Shown piece after piece: positions 33,742-41,803 of a stretch of 64,000 bases of DNA. The first letter of the stretch is position 1, and each line of letters starts with the position of its first letter. Location: positions 404,812 to 468,811 of the forward strand of contig NZ_JAQQTF010000002.1 in NCBI RefSeq assembly GCF_028561275.1, in the 5' to 3' direction. The notes beneath the pieces are model-generated. The model did no database searches. It was not told where the DNA came from and was given only the letters and a program-made list of their open reading frames with translations. The translations under genes and the position numbers were made by a program. Source of the DNA: Aureisphaera galaxeae. Lineage in GTDB: Bacteria; Bacteroidota; Bacteroidia; Flavobacteriales; Flavobacteriaceae.

Positions 33742-34448
33742 TGCTGTCCCGGAAATAAATAGGTGATGGTACCCAGCTGCTTGGGTTTGTCACTTTTGGT
33801 GGTGAACTTGGCTCTACGGGCATAGGTGAGGGCACTTTCAATGAGGCATCCATTGGTCGTGGTAGAGCTTTGTTTGTTGTAACTGGCTTTGGTTACATTG
33901 CCCAAGGCATTTACTTCGATATTTACGACTACGGCACCGCCACTTTCGCAGGTATACACTGGATTCCGAAGGGAAAGGGCCTTTCTGCCATTCAATAGAT
34001 AACTAATAGTTGTTTTACGATTTACTGCGGTAGGATCGTCTTCCGATTTGTTGGAATCGCGCTTTTTGGAAAGCTTTTCTTTCATTTTTTCTAGGTGATC
34101 CTTCGCATCGGTCAAGGCAATATCGTTGGACGAGGTGTCTATTTCTGAAGATTCTTCAATTTCTTGAGATGTTTCTTCTTCATTGAGGGTTTCGGCATTC
34201 CGCTCATTCTCTAGTTCACGAATAAACTGCTCGGCTTCATTGTAGGCCGAGTGGGTTTCTATTTTTATATCTTCCGTAGAAACCACAGCAAGCTCTTCTT
34301 CCAGAAGCTCTTCCGCATATTCTATAGGAACGCCTTTTTCTTCGGGTTCCTCCTTCTTATGAAGCTTCACACTTACCATAAGCAGCACTAAATTACCGAC
34401 CAAAAGGCTGGTAATTAAGAAAGCACGGTAGGAATAATTGAAGTTCAT
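33738..34448 (-). CDS. TonB-like energy transducer protein
   Basis: 236 residues. One N-terminal membrane anchor (about 9-29) leads to a long acidic Glu-rich linker (about 35-125) instead of the usual Pro-rich one, then a C-terminal TonB-like domain (about 165-236) with VVVNIEVNALGNVTKASY and CLIESALTYARRAKF. It would link the inner-membrane proton-motive complex to TonB-dependent receptors, or act like AspC/TonB-family variants of Bacteroidota. No exbB or exbD is adjacent. It lies downstream of truB on the same strand. Confidence 0.8.
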   Translation of the reverse strand: MNFNYSYRAFLITSLLVGNLVLLMVSVKLHKKEEPEEKGVPIEYAEELLEEELAVVSTEDIKIETHSAYNEAEQFIRELENERNAETLNEEETSQEIEESSEIDTSSNDIALTDAKDHLEKMKEKLSKKRDSNKSEDDPTAVNRKTTISYLLNGRKALSLRNPVYTCESGGAVVVNIEVNALGNVTKASYNKQSSTTTNGCLIESALTYARRAKFTTKSDKPKQLGTITYLFPGQH

Positions 34449-34511
34449 AGGGGCAAATTGACTATTTTTTTGGAAGTGCGCAAGAATTTTTAGCAGGATT
34501 TAACGCATGGG

Positions 34512-35204
34512 TTAAGAAGTCTTTATGGTTTTTTCGAAGGTTTCTATAGTTACCGCATCCTTTACATCGAAGTCTCCAATCTTGGTTCTGCGTAGGGCCG
34601 AAAGGTGAGCACCGTTGTTCAATGCCTTTCCAAAATCATGGGCCAAGGACCGAATATAAGTACCCTTGCTACAGGTCACACGGAAGTCGATTTCAGGTAA
34701 CTCAATACGGGTGATTTCAAAATCGGAAATATGAATGGTCCGCGTTGGAATGTCCACTTCTTTGCCTTGTCTAGCAAATTCGTACAGTCGTTTTCCATCC
34801 TTCTTCAAAGCTGAAAATACAGGCGGCTGCTGTTGAATATCCCCCATAAATTGTTGAGTAGTTTTGTGGATCATTTCTGAAGTAATCCCCGAAATATCGA
34901 AGGTATTGTCGATCTCCGTCTCCAAATCATAGCTTGGTGTAGTAGCTCCCAAGGTAAAAGTGCCGGTGTATTCCTTTTCCTGTGCTTGAAAGGTTTCTAT
35001 TTTCTTGGTGAATTTTCCGGTGCACAGAATAAGTAGGCCAGTAGCCAAAGGGTCCAATGTTCCGGCGTGTCCAACCTTGATCTTTTTTAGGTTGAATTGC
35101 TTGCGGATTAACCAACGTACTTTGTTCACCACCTGAAAGGAAGACCATTCCAAGGGTTTATCGATAAGAAGTACCTGTCCTTCTTTGTAATCTTCGACCG
35201 TCAT
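34512..35204 (-). CDS. truB: tRNA pseudouridine(55) synthase
   Basis: 230 residues. It makes pseudouridine 55 in the tRNA T loop. The catalytic Asp51 is in KVGHAGTLDPLATGLL, preceded by LLIDKPLEWSSFQVVNKVR and followed by KEYTGTFTLG and SKGTYIRSLAHDFG. The bacterial PUA extension is short or absent, common in Bacteroidota. Its start overlaps the uppP stop by 4 bp (ATGA), at the 3' end of the ftsX operon. Confidence 0.97.
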   Translation of the reverse strand: MTVEDYKEGQVLLIDKPLEWSSFQVVNKVRWLIRKQFNLKKIKVGHAGTLDPLATGLLILCTGKFTKKIETFQAQEKEYTGTFTLGATTPSYDLETEIDNTFDISGITSEMIHKTTQQFMGDIQQQPPVFSALKKDGKRLYEFARQGKEVDIPTRTIHISDFEITRIELPEIDFRVTCSKGTYIRSLAHDFGKALNNGAHLSALRRTKIGDFDVKDAVTIETFEKTIKTS

Positions 35205-35995
35205 GAAACAAAGCTAACAATAATGGCGGTGATTCCCACCAGTACACAGTAGATCGCAAACCACGTTAATTTGCTTTTGCGTACCAAGGCAATCATCCAT
35301 GTACAGGCCAACAGTCCTGCAATGAATGCTGCCACAAATCCTAGGCCTAGGGTAGTGAAATTGGCTGTATCCGTGCTGAGGTCACCGCTTACAATATCCT
35401 TCGCGATCTTTCCGAAGATCAATGGAACGACCATTAAAAATGAGAATCGAGCTGCCTTGCTTTTGTCGTTGCCTAATAACACTGAAGTTGATATGGTAGC
35501 GCCACTTCTCGATATTCCGGGTAGCATGGCAATGGCTTGGGCAATTCCAATGACAAAGGCGTTTTTATTGGATACTTTTTTGTTGGTGTCTTTTGCCTTA
35601 TCGGCCAACCAAAGCAAAACAGCAGTGATGATAAGCATGGCTCCCACAAAAGCGATATTGCCACCAAAAAGGGATTCCAATTGTTCTTCAAACAAAACCC
35701 CTACAATAACCGCAGGGATCATGGAAATGATGATTTTTACCGAAAACTGGGATTCTTCGTTCCATTTAAACTGGAACAATCCTTTAATAATATCCCAAAC
35801 ATCCTTTCTAAATACGACAATCGTACTCAATGCAGTTGCAAAGTGCAAGACTACGGTAAACAATAGGCTTTCTTCGGGAACGGATTGATCGCCAAGGATG
35901 GCTTTTCCCAATTCAAGATGACCACTGGAGGAGACCGGAAGGAATTCGGTCAAGCCTTGGACAATGCCCAAGACAATAGCTTCCCAAGCATCCAT
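35201..35995 (-). CDS. uppP: Undecaprenyl-diphosphatase
   Basis: 264 residues, polytopic inner-membrane protein. The two conserved loops are GIVQGLTEFLPVSSSGHLEL near the N-terminus and GIAQAIAMLPGISRSGATIS in the middle, which hold the active-site Glu and Arg/Ser residues of the BacA family. It recycles undecaprenyl pyrophosphate for peptidoglycan synthesis and gives bacitracin tolerance. It sits in the ftsX-membrane protein-DUF3098-uppP-truB operon. Confidence 0.97.
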   Translation of the reverse strand: MDAWEAIVLGIVQGLTEFLPVSSSGHLELGKAILGDQSVPEESLLFTVVLHFATALSTIVVFRKDVWDIIKGLFQFKWNEESQFSVKIIISMIPAVIVGVLFEEQLESLFGGNIAFVGAMLIITAVLLWLADKAKDTNKKVSNKNAFVIGIAQAIAMLPGISRSGATISTSVLLGNDKSKAARFSFLMVVPLIFGKIAKDIVSGDLSTDTANFTTLGLGFVAAFIAGLLACTWMIALVRKSKLTWFAIYCVLVGITAIIVSFVS

Positions 35996-35998
35996 ATA

Positions 35999-36259
35999 TT
36001 ATTTCTGTTTGTGGGGGTTCAATAAGATGGCATATACCTGAAAACCAAATCCGATAAGCACCAAGGCAGGAGCTAAACGGATACGTCTCCAACTATAGAT
36101 TTCGGGATTGAAAACATTGGGATCGTCACTTCCTCCACCTGCCATAAGAATAAATCCAAGGGCGATGAAAGCCACACCAATAAGCATGAACTTGTAGTTT
36201 TTCTTTTCAAAAATGAACGAGATGTTCTTAGCGGCCTCTTTTCTCTTTTTCTCTCCCAT
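35999..36259 (-). CDS. DUF3098 membrane protein
   Basis: 86 residues with a basic N-terminus and two membrane segments (about 25-42 and 60-80). The sequence FMLIGVAFIALGFILMAGGGSDDPNVFNPEIYSWRRI is typical of DUF3098, with its GGG-SDDP motif. The family is found next to ftsX and uppP throughout Bacteroidota and is likely envelope-related; function unknown. The gaps to its neighbours are 2-3 bp. Confidence 0.93.
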   Translation of the reverse strand: MGEKKRKEAAKNISFIFEKKNYKFMLIGVAFIALGFILMAGGGSDDPNVFNPEIYSWRRIRLAPALVLIGFGFQVYAILLNPHKQK

Positions 36260-36261
36260 GA

Positions 36262-36615
36262 TTATTTGAATTCGGTATATATAACTTTTTGCCTACAAGT
36301 GAGTTGTGCAATATGGTTGCTGGTAACCAAGCCAAACAATTGCTTAGGCAGGTGCAAGGTAACTTTTTTATTTTTAATCTCCTTTTTCATTTCATCTATG
36401 GTAAACCCTTGTTCCAACCCACGGTTTATGTAGTAGGAATCCCCATTGGGAGCTTGGATGAATACATCCTTTTCACCACCTTCATAAATTTTGGTAGCTG
36501 TTATCTCAACCGTCTCGCAATTGTAAATAGTAGGTTTTATGATAATCCAGTCTATAAATAATGCAATGACTAGTACAACGACAAGAACAACAATATACTT
36601 AATGGGCTTTTTCAT
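36262..36615 (-). CDS. Membrane-anchored small protein of the ftsX operon, unknown
   Basis: 117 residues. One N-terminal membrane segment (about 7-25) precedes a small beta-rich periplasmic domain (TVEITATKIYEGGEKDVFIQAPNGDSYYINRGLEQGF). It lies 6 bp after ftsX and 2 bp before DUF3098. I do not recognise a family, and it is not part of the most common version of this operon, so it may be a lineage-specific insertion. Confidence 0.75.
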   Translation of the reverse strand: MKKPIKYIVVLVVVLVIALFIDWIIIKPTIYNCETVEITATKIYEGGEKDVFIQAPNGDSYYINRGLEQGFTIDEMKKEIKNKKVTLHLPKQLFGLVTSNHIAQLTCRQKVIYTEFK

Positions 36616-36621
36616 AACTGA

Positions 36622-37500
36622 TTAATAGTATAATTCGTCCGTTCGTAAATTCAGGAAACGCTGCGTGGCAAAGAAAGTACTGATCCACGTTATAACGACT
36701 CCTACCACCAATAGAAAGACAAACAATCCTGCCACGAGAACTGTATTGTCCATAAGCCCTAATTGAGGCCATTCTTTGTCTAAAAAGAATAGTACAGCGG
36801 CTACACCTATCATGGCCAAGAAGGATCCCAAAATGCCCAATCGCATGCTTTTCCAAATAAAAGGACGGCGAATGAACCGCTTGGTTGCCCCCACCATCTG
36901 CATAGTCTTTATCGTAAATCGTTTGGAGTATACCGAAAGACGGATAGAACTGTTTATGAGCAATACTGCAATAACCAGGAATAGGGCGCTAAAAACCAAA
37001 ACCCAAAAACTGATCACTTTTATGTTTTTGTCAAAAAGTTCTACCAAGACCTCGTCGTATTCTACCTCTTCCACAAAATCCTTGGCACTGATCTCATTAG
37101 CAATCTCTTTCAATTTATCGGAAGAGACAAATTCTGCCAGCAATTCTACATCGATACTGTTTTGCAAAGGATTGTATCCCAAAAACTCCAGATAGTCTTC
37201 CCCAATGGCTTCCGAATGCTGTTCGGCTGCCTCTTCTTTGGAAACATAAGTGGCCGATTTGGTGTACTCGGCCATTTCCAAACTCTGTTTTAGCTGGTTA
37301 ATCTCTACTTCTTTTGCGTTGTCCTTTAGGTAAATGGATAGTGGGATCTGCTCTTTAAAATAGCGAGACAACTGATTGCTGTTAATTACAAAAAGCCCTA
37401 GTAATCCCAATAAAAACAGGACGAGCGAGATACTTATCACTACACTGAAATAGGAAGAAATAAGTCTGCGTTTTTGGTATTTTTCGAATGAGGTTGCCAT
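36622..37500 (-). CDS. ftsX: Cell division protein FtsX
   Basis: 292 residues. An N-terminal membrane segment (about 16-38) and three C-terminal ones enclose a periplasmic domain, and VGATKRFIRRPFIWKSM is the conserved cytoplasmic loop of FtsX. With FtsE it forms the ABC-like complex that activates peptidoglycan hydrolases at the septum. ftsE is not adjacent, which is common in Bacteroidota. It is the first gene of its operon and is divergent from leuS. Confidence 0.95.
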   Translation of the reverse strand: MATSFEKYQKRRLISSYFSVVISISLVLFLLGLLGLFVINSNQLSRYFKEQIPLSIYLKDNAKEVEINQLKQSLEMAEYTKSATYVSKEEAAEQHSEAIGEDYLEFLGYNPLQNSIDVELLAEFVSSDKLKEIANEISAKDFVEEVEYDEVLVELFDKNIKVISFWVLVFSALFLVIAVLLINSSIRLSVYSKRFTIKTMQMVGATKRFIRRPFIWKSMRLGILGSFLAMIGVAAVLFFLDKEWPQLGLMDNTVLVAGLFVFLLVVGVVITWISTFFATQRFLNLRTDELYY

Positions 37501-37581
37501 ATAAGAATGGGTTAAAAATACAACGATTTTTGTATCTCACACTTACTAACGCACAAACTTTTCTCTTTCGTACAATAGGCG

Positions 37582-37589
37582 TAAATTTG
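37582..37589 (+). promoter_or_regulatory. leuS: -7 promoter element of leuS
   Basis: TAAATTTG (TAnnTTTG), 22 bases before the ATG. Confidence 0.6.
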
Positions 37590-37611
37590 CCACTTCTTAG
37601 AAAGCAAGACG

Positions 37612-40600
37612 ATGAGCAAGTATCACTTTAATGAGATAGAAGCCAAATGGCAAAAGTACTGGGCCGAAAACGGAACCTTCCATGCGCAAAACGATAGCGA
37701 TAAGCCCAAATACTATGTATTGGATATGTTCCCCTACCCTTCAGGGGCAGGATTGCACGTAGGGCATCCGCTCGGTTATATTGCTAGTGACGTGTATGCG
37801 CGTTTCAAAAGGCACCAAGGATACAACGTCTTGCATCCTATGGGATATGATAGTTTTGGACTACCAGCAGAGCAGTATGCGATTCAAACAGGACAGCATC
37901 CTGCCGATACGACCCGTGTGAACATAGAAGGAGGAGTAGACAAAAAAGGAAATAAAATTGCTGGGTATAGAAATCAGTTAGACAAGATTGGTTTCTCTTT
38001 CGATTGGAGTCGTGAAGTGCGAACTTCCAATCCCGATTACTATAAATGGACACAATGGATTTTTATCCAGTTGTTCGAAAGTTGGTATGATAATGCCTCC
38101 GATAAAGCGCGATCTATAGAAGCGTTGATTTCCATCTTTGCTGAAGAAGGAAACGAGCATGTGGATGCTAGTTGCGACGATGATACTCCATCCTTCACGG
38201 CTGAAGAGTGGAATGGATATGCCGATGCCGAGCAACAAAAAATCCTATTGAAATACCGATTGACCTACTTGGCCGAAACGGAAGTGAACTGGTGTCCTGA
38301 ACTGGGAACTGTATTGGCCAATGACGAAATTACCAATGGTGTTTCCGAACGAGGAGGCCATCCCGTGATCCGCAAAAAGATGATGCAGTGGAGCATGCGT
38401 ATCACCGCTTATGCCCAACGCTTGTTGGATGATCTAGCTAAGATCGATTGGCCACAGCCGTTGAAGGACTCCCAAACCAATTGGATTGGACGTTCCGAAG
38501 GAGCGAGTGTAACTTTTAAAGTGATGCCTAATGTCACTTCGAGCGCAGTCGAGAAGGGCCACACCATAGAAGTATTTACAACAAGACCTGATACCATTTT
38601 TGGGGCCAGCTTCATGACCTTGGCACCCGAACATGATTTGGTGGCAAAAATTACCACTCCCGAGCAAAAAGCGGAGGTGGAGGCCTATGTAGAGGCTACC
38701 GCCAAGCGAAGTGAACGCGATCGTATGGCCGATGTAAAAACCATTAGTGGCGTGTTTACGGGAGCTTATGCTGAGCATCCTTTCACAGGAAATCCTGTGC
38801 CGATTTGGATAGGCGATTACGTATTGGCCGGTTATGGTACCGGTGCTGTAATGGCAGTTCCCTGTGGGGACCAGCGGGATTATGACTTTGCCAAGCATTT
38901 CGGAATTGAGATCCCAAACATTTTTGAAGGAATCGATATTTCTGAAGAAGCCTTTGCCGATAAAGAAAATACTATCATTGCCAATAGTGACTTCATCAAT
39001 GGATTGAATTATAAGGATGCCACGCGAAAAGTGATTGACGCGTTGGAAGCCAAAGGGCAGGGAAAAGGTAAGATCAATTACAGACTACGGGATGCGGTAT
39101 TCTCCAGACAACGGTATTGGGGAGAGCCATTCCCAGTATATTATAAGAACGGACTTCCACAAATGATCGATTTGGAGCATTTGCCATTGGAATTGCCTGC
39201 TGTTGAAAAATATTTGCCCACCGAAACGGGAGAGGCACCTTTGGGTCGAGCTAGTGTTTGGGCTTGGGACACTAATCTGAACAAAGTAGTATCCAATGAT
39301 CTTGTCTCCCCGAGCGGAGTCGAGGGGTCTGAAAGTGATAACGGGGTCTATCCACTAGAACTTAACACCATGCCAGGATGGGCAGGAAGTAGTTGTTATA
39401 TGTTCCGTTATATGGATCCGAAAAACCCAGAGATGTTGGCTTCTGAGGATGCCTTGAAGTATTGGGGCAATGTGGATCTGTACATTGGTGGAAGCGAGCA
39501 TGCGACCAGTCACTTGTTGTACAGTCGTTTTTGGGTGAAGTTCCTATATGATCGCGCAGTACTTCCTGTGGATGAGCCTGCCAAGAAGTTGATCAATCAA
39601 GGGATGATTTTGGGTGAGAGTGCGTTTGTTCACCGTGCGCTCCCAATTTTGCTTAGTCCACAAAAAGGGATAAAAGAACTGAATTTTTTACCCTTTCAAA
39701 TATTCGCTTCTGAGGATTTAATTTTAAATGGAACTTTCAGAGAGGAGCGAAATACAAAACATGCTGAGGCGGCTTCTTTAGTCTGGGATTGGATGCTAGA
39801 GAATGGCTATGAACATGCGGAAGGAGATGCCATTGAATTTAATTTTCAAGCCATTCACGCGGATGTTTCGTATGTGAATACTTCTAATGAATTGGATCGT
39901 GAAGGGTTCATGGGTTGGAGGCCAGAATTTCAAAATGCCAAATTTATTAATACTGATGATGGGGCGTTTAAGGTTTCCAGAGAAGTAGAGAAAATGTCCA
40001 AATCCAAGTACAATGTCGTAAACCCAGATGAAATCTGTTTCCAATACGGAGCCGATACCCTGCGCATGTACGAAATGTTCTTGGGGCCTTTAGATCAGGC
40101 GAAGCCTTGGAGTACCGCTGGGATCACGGGAGTGCATTCCTTCTTGAAAAAACTTTGGAAATTGTACCATGGAGGAGCAGAAGGAGCTTTCCAAGTTTCT
40201 GATGCCACTCCGACGAAGGATAATTTGAAGACACTTCATAAGACCATCAAAAAAGTGGAGGAGGATATTGAAAACTTCAGTTTCAATACGTCTGTATCTA
40301 CATTTATGATTGCTGTAAATGAACTTACGCAACAGAACTGCAATAGCCGTGAAATTTTGGAACCTTTACTTGTTCTAATTTCTCCATACGCACCGCATAT
40401 TGCCGAAGAGTTGTGGAACAAATTGGGTCATACCCAAAGTATTGCTACAGCAGCCTTCCCAAAATACGATGCTTCACATTTGGTGGAAAGCAGTAAGGAA
40501 TACCCCATTTCTTTTAATGGGAAAATGCGCTTCAAGCTAGAATTGCCATTGGATATGAGCAAAGAGGATATTGAAGCAGCGGTGATGGCACATGAAAGAA

Positions 40601-40677
40601 CCCAACAACAATTGGACGGGCGCACACCCAAGAAGGTGATTGTGGTACCTGGGAAAATCGTGAACATAGTAGGATAA
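37612..40677 (+). CDS. leuS: Leucine--tRNA ligase with extra in-frame segments
   Basis: 1021 residues, longer than the roughly 920-970 usual in this group. The class I HIGH-type motif is in PYPSGAGLHVGHPLGYIASD and the KMSKS loop is in EKMSKSKYNVVNPDE. The editing domain has TTRPDTIFGASFM and GTGAVMAVPCGDQRD. Two unusual peptides, residues 308-316 (VTSSAVEKG) and 565-573 (VSPSGVEGS), are encoded by related palindromic repeats in the same frame. A further stretch at about 682-740 (from ALPILLSPQKG to DAIEFNFQ) is extra to typical homologues and AT-rich. It overlaps the SemiSWEET ATG by one base. Confidence 0.96.
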   Translation: MSKYHFNEIEAKWQKYWAENGTFHAQNDSDKPKYYVLDMFPYPSGAGLHVGHPLGYIASDVYARFKRHQGYNVLHPMGYDSFGLPAEQYAIQTGQHPADTTRVNIEGGVDKKGNKIAGYRNQLDKIGFSFDWSREVRTSNPDYYKWTQWIFIQLFESWYDNASDKARSIEALISIFAEEGNEHVDASCDDDTPSFTAEEWNGYADAEQQKILLKYRLTYLAETEVNWCPELGTVLANDEITNGVSERGGHPVIRKKMMQWSMRITAYAQRLLDDLAKIDWPQPLKDSQTNWIGRSEGASVTFKVMPNVTSSAVEKGHTIEVFTTRPDTIFGASFMTLAPEHDLVAKITTPEQKAEVEAYVEATAKRSERDRMADVKTISGVFTGAYAEHPFTGNPVPIWIGDYVLAGYGTGAVMAVPCGDQRDYDFAKHFGIEIPNIFEGIDISEEAFADKENTIIANSDFINGLNYKDATRKVIDALEAKGQGKGKINYRLRDAVFSRQRYWGEPFPVYYKNGLPQMIDLEHLPLELPAVEKYLPTETGEAPLGRASVWAWDTNLNKVVSNDLVSPSGVEGSESDNGVYPLELNTMPGWAGSSCYMFRYMDPKNPEMLASEDALKYWGNVDLYIGGSEHATSHLLYSRFWVKFLYDRAVLPVDEPAKKLINQGMILGESAFVHRALPILLSPQKGIKELNFLPFQIFASEDLILNGTFREERNTKHAEAASLVWDWMLENGYEHAEGDAIEFNFQAIHADVSYVNTSNELDREGFMGWRPEFQNAKFINTDDGAFKVSREVEKMSKSKYNVVNPDEICFQYGADTLRMYEMFLGPLDQAKPWSTAGITGVHSFLKKLWKLYHGGAEGAFQVSDATPTKDNLKTLHKTIKKVEEDIENFSFNTSVSTFMIAVNELTQQNCNSREILEPLLVLISPYAPHIAEELWNKLGHTQSIATAAFPKYDASHLVESSKEYPISFNGKMRFKLELPLDMSKEDIEAAVMAHERTQQQLDGRTPKKVIVVPGKIVNIVG
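38533..38557 (+). repeat. REP-like palindromic repeat inside leuS (copy 1)
   Basis: The core CGAGCGCAGTCGAG (38540-38553) sits between CTT and AAG arms. It resembles the short palindromes abundant between flavobacterial genes (GTCACTTCGAGCGCAGTCGAG type). Here it lies in frame and encodes VTSSAVEKG. Confidence 0.7.
39304..39330 (+). repeat. REP-like palindromic repeat inside leuS (copy 2)
   Basis: The core CGAGCGGAGTCGAG (39311-39324) differs from copy 1 at one of 14 positions and sits between CCC and GGG arms. It is in the same orientation and reading frame, encoding VSPSGVEGS. Confidence 0.7.
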
Positions 40678-40940
40678 TGGAGTTCAATGCTACGGAGGTT
40701 TTGGGCCTAGTGGCAGCCGTATGTACTACATTCGGTTTTGTTCCGCAGATGTACAAGACTTGGAAAACGAAGGACGTGAGTAGTCTTTCCTTGCCTATGT
40801 ATTTGGTGCTCTGTATGGGAACTATACTTTGGCTTGTCTATGGTTTACTTATAAACAGCACTGCGGTAATCATTGCCAATATAGTGGCTTTACTATTTAC
40901 CTTTTCCTTGGTTGTGGCTATATTCAAATACCGAAAATAG
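40677..40940 (+). CDS. SemiSWEET-type sugar transporter (PQ-loop)
   Basis: 87 residues with three membrane helices, the size of a SemiSWEET half-transporter. The PQ motif is in FGFVPQMYKTWKTKDVSSLSLPMYLV, followed by GTILWLVYGLLINSTAVIIANIVAL. Members dimerise to move sugars across the inner membrane. The substrate is unknown. The ATG overlaps the leuS stop by one base, so the two genes are coupled. Confidence 0.93.
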   Translation: MEFNATEVLGLVAAVCTTFGFVPQMYKTWKTKDVSSLSLPMYLVLCMGTILWLVYGLLINSTAVIIANIVALLFTFSLVVAIFKYRK

Positions 40941-41032
40941 CCACCTCTTTTTGACGGTTTGTCAGTCATTTTGCTTCGGAATCATTTTTGCTAACTTTTA
41001 GGTATATTTAATACACCTAAATTTTAAAGAAT

Positions 41033-41722
41033 ATGATGGGATATTATATACTGGCAGGGGTACTCTTTTTGGTGAGTAGCTTTGTGAGTAATCGTTTAAA
41101 GAGCAAATTCAAGAAATACTCCAAAATCCATTTACGAAATGGGCTGAGCGGTGCCGAAATTGCACAGAAGATGCTACAGGATCATGGTATTCATGACGTG
41201 GACATCATTTCCACACGCGGACAATTAACAGATCATTACAATCCGCAAAATAAAACCGTAAACCTGAGTGAAGTGGTCTATTCGCAACGAAATGCAGCGG
41301 CAGCAGCCGTAGCCGCCCACGAAGTGGGACACGCCATACAGCATGCCACGGCCTATAGTTGGTTGCAGATGCGAAGCAAGATCGTTCCTGTAGTTGGGAT
41401 TGCCAGTAGGCTGTCCAATATTGTTATCATGGCGGGAATTGTTCTATCGGCTACGGGAAGTGTCTTGGGATCTAACATTTTCCTTATTGGAATTTTATTA
41501 TTTGCTGCAACCACGGCTTTCGCCTTCATTACCCTTCCGGTAGAATTCGATGCCAGTAAGCGTGCTTTGGTATGGTTGCAGAAAGAAAATATGGTTACCC
41601 AAGAAGAATATGCCGGAGCTAAAGATGCGTTAAAATGGGCCGCACGTACCTACGTAGTGGCAGCCTTGGGATCTTTGGCCACCTTGCTATACTTTATTAT
41701 GATTTTTATGAATCGGAGGTAA
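41033..41722 (+). CDS. Zinc metallopeptidase, YugP family membrane protein
   Basis: 229 residues. The membrane helix at the N-terminus (YYILAGVLFLVSSFVSN) and C-terminal helices surround a domain with the zinc motif HEVGH at 96-100 (AAHEVGHAIQHATAYSWL). LPVEFDASKRAL is also characteristic of the YugP group (DUF2268/M48-like). A second ATG at the next codon is possible. The cellular target is unknown. A strong terminator follows. Confidence 0.93.
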   Translation: MMGYYILAGVLFLVSSFVSNRLKSKFKKYSKIHLRNGLSGAEIAQKMLQDHGIHDVDIISTRGQLTDHYNPQNKTVNLSEVVYSQRNAAAAAVAAHEVGHAIQHATAYSWLQMRSKIVPVVGIASRLSNIVIMAGIVLSATGSVLGSNIFLIGILLFAATTAFAFITLPVEFDASKRALVWLQKENMVTQEEYAGAKDALKWAARTYVVAALGSLATLLYFIMIFMNRR

Positions 41723-41741
41723 TTTTCGATTTCAGGAAAAG

Positions 41742-41770
41742 AAAAGCCCTCCAAATGGAGGGCTTTTTTT
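41742..41770 (+). terminator. Intrinsic terminator after the YugP-type gene
   Basis: AAAAGCCCTCC (41742-41752) pairs with GGAGGGCTTTT (41757-41767) around an AAAT loop, then more T. The symmetric A/T flanks may let it also serve the convergent gene. Confidence 0.93.
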
Positions 41771-41803
41771 ATACTATGAAACAATTGTTTCTTCAAGTGC
41801 TCT

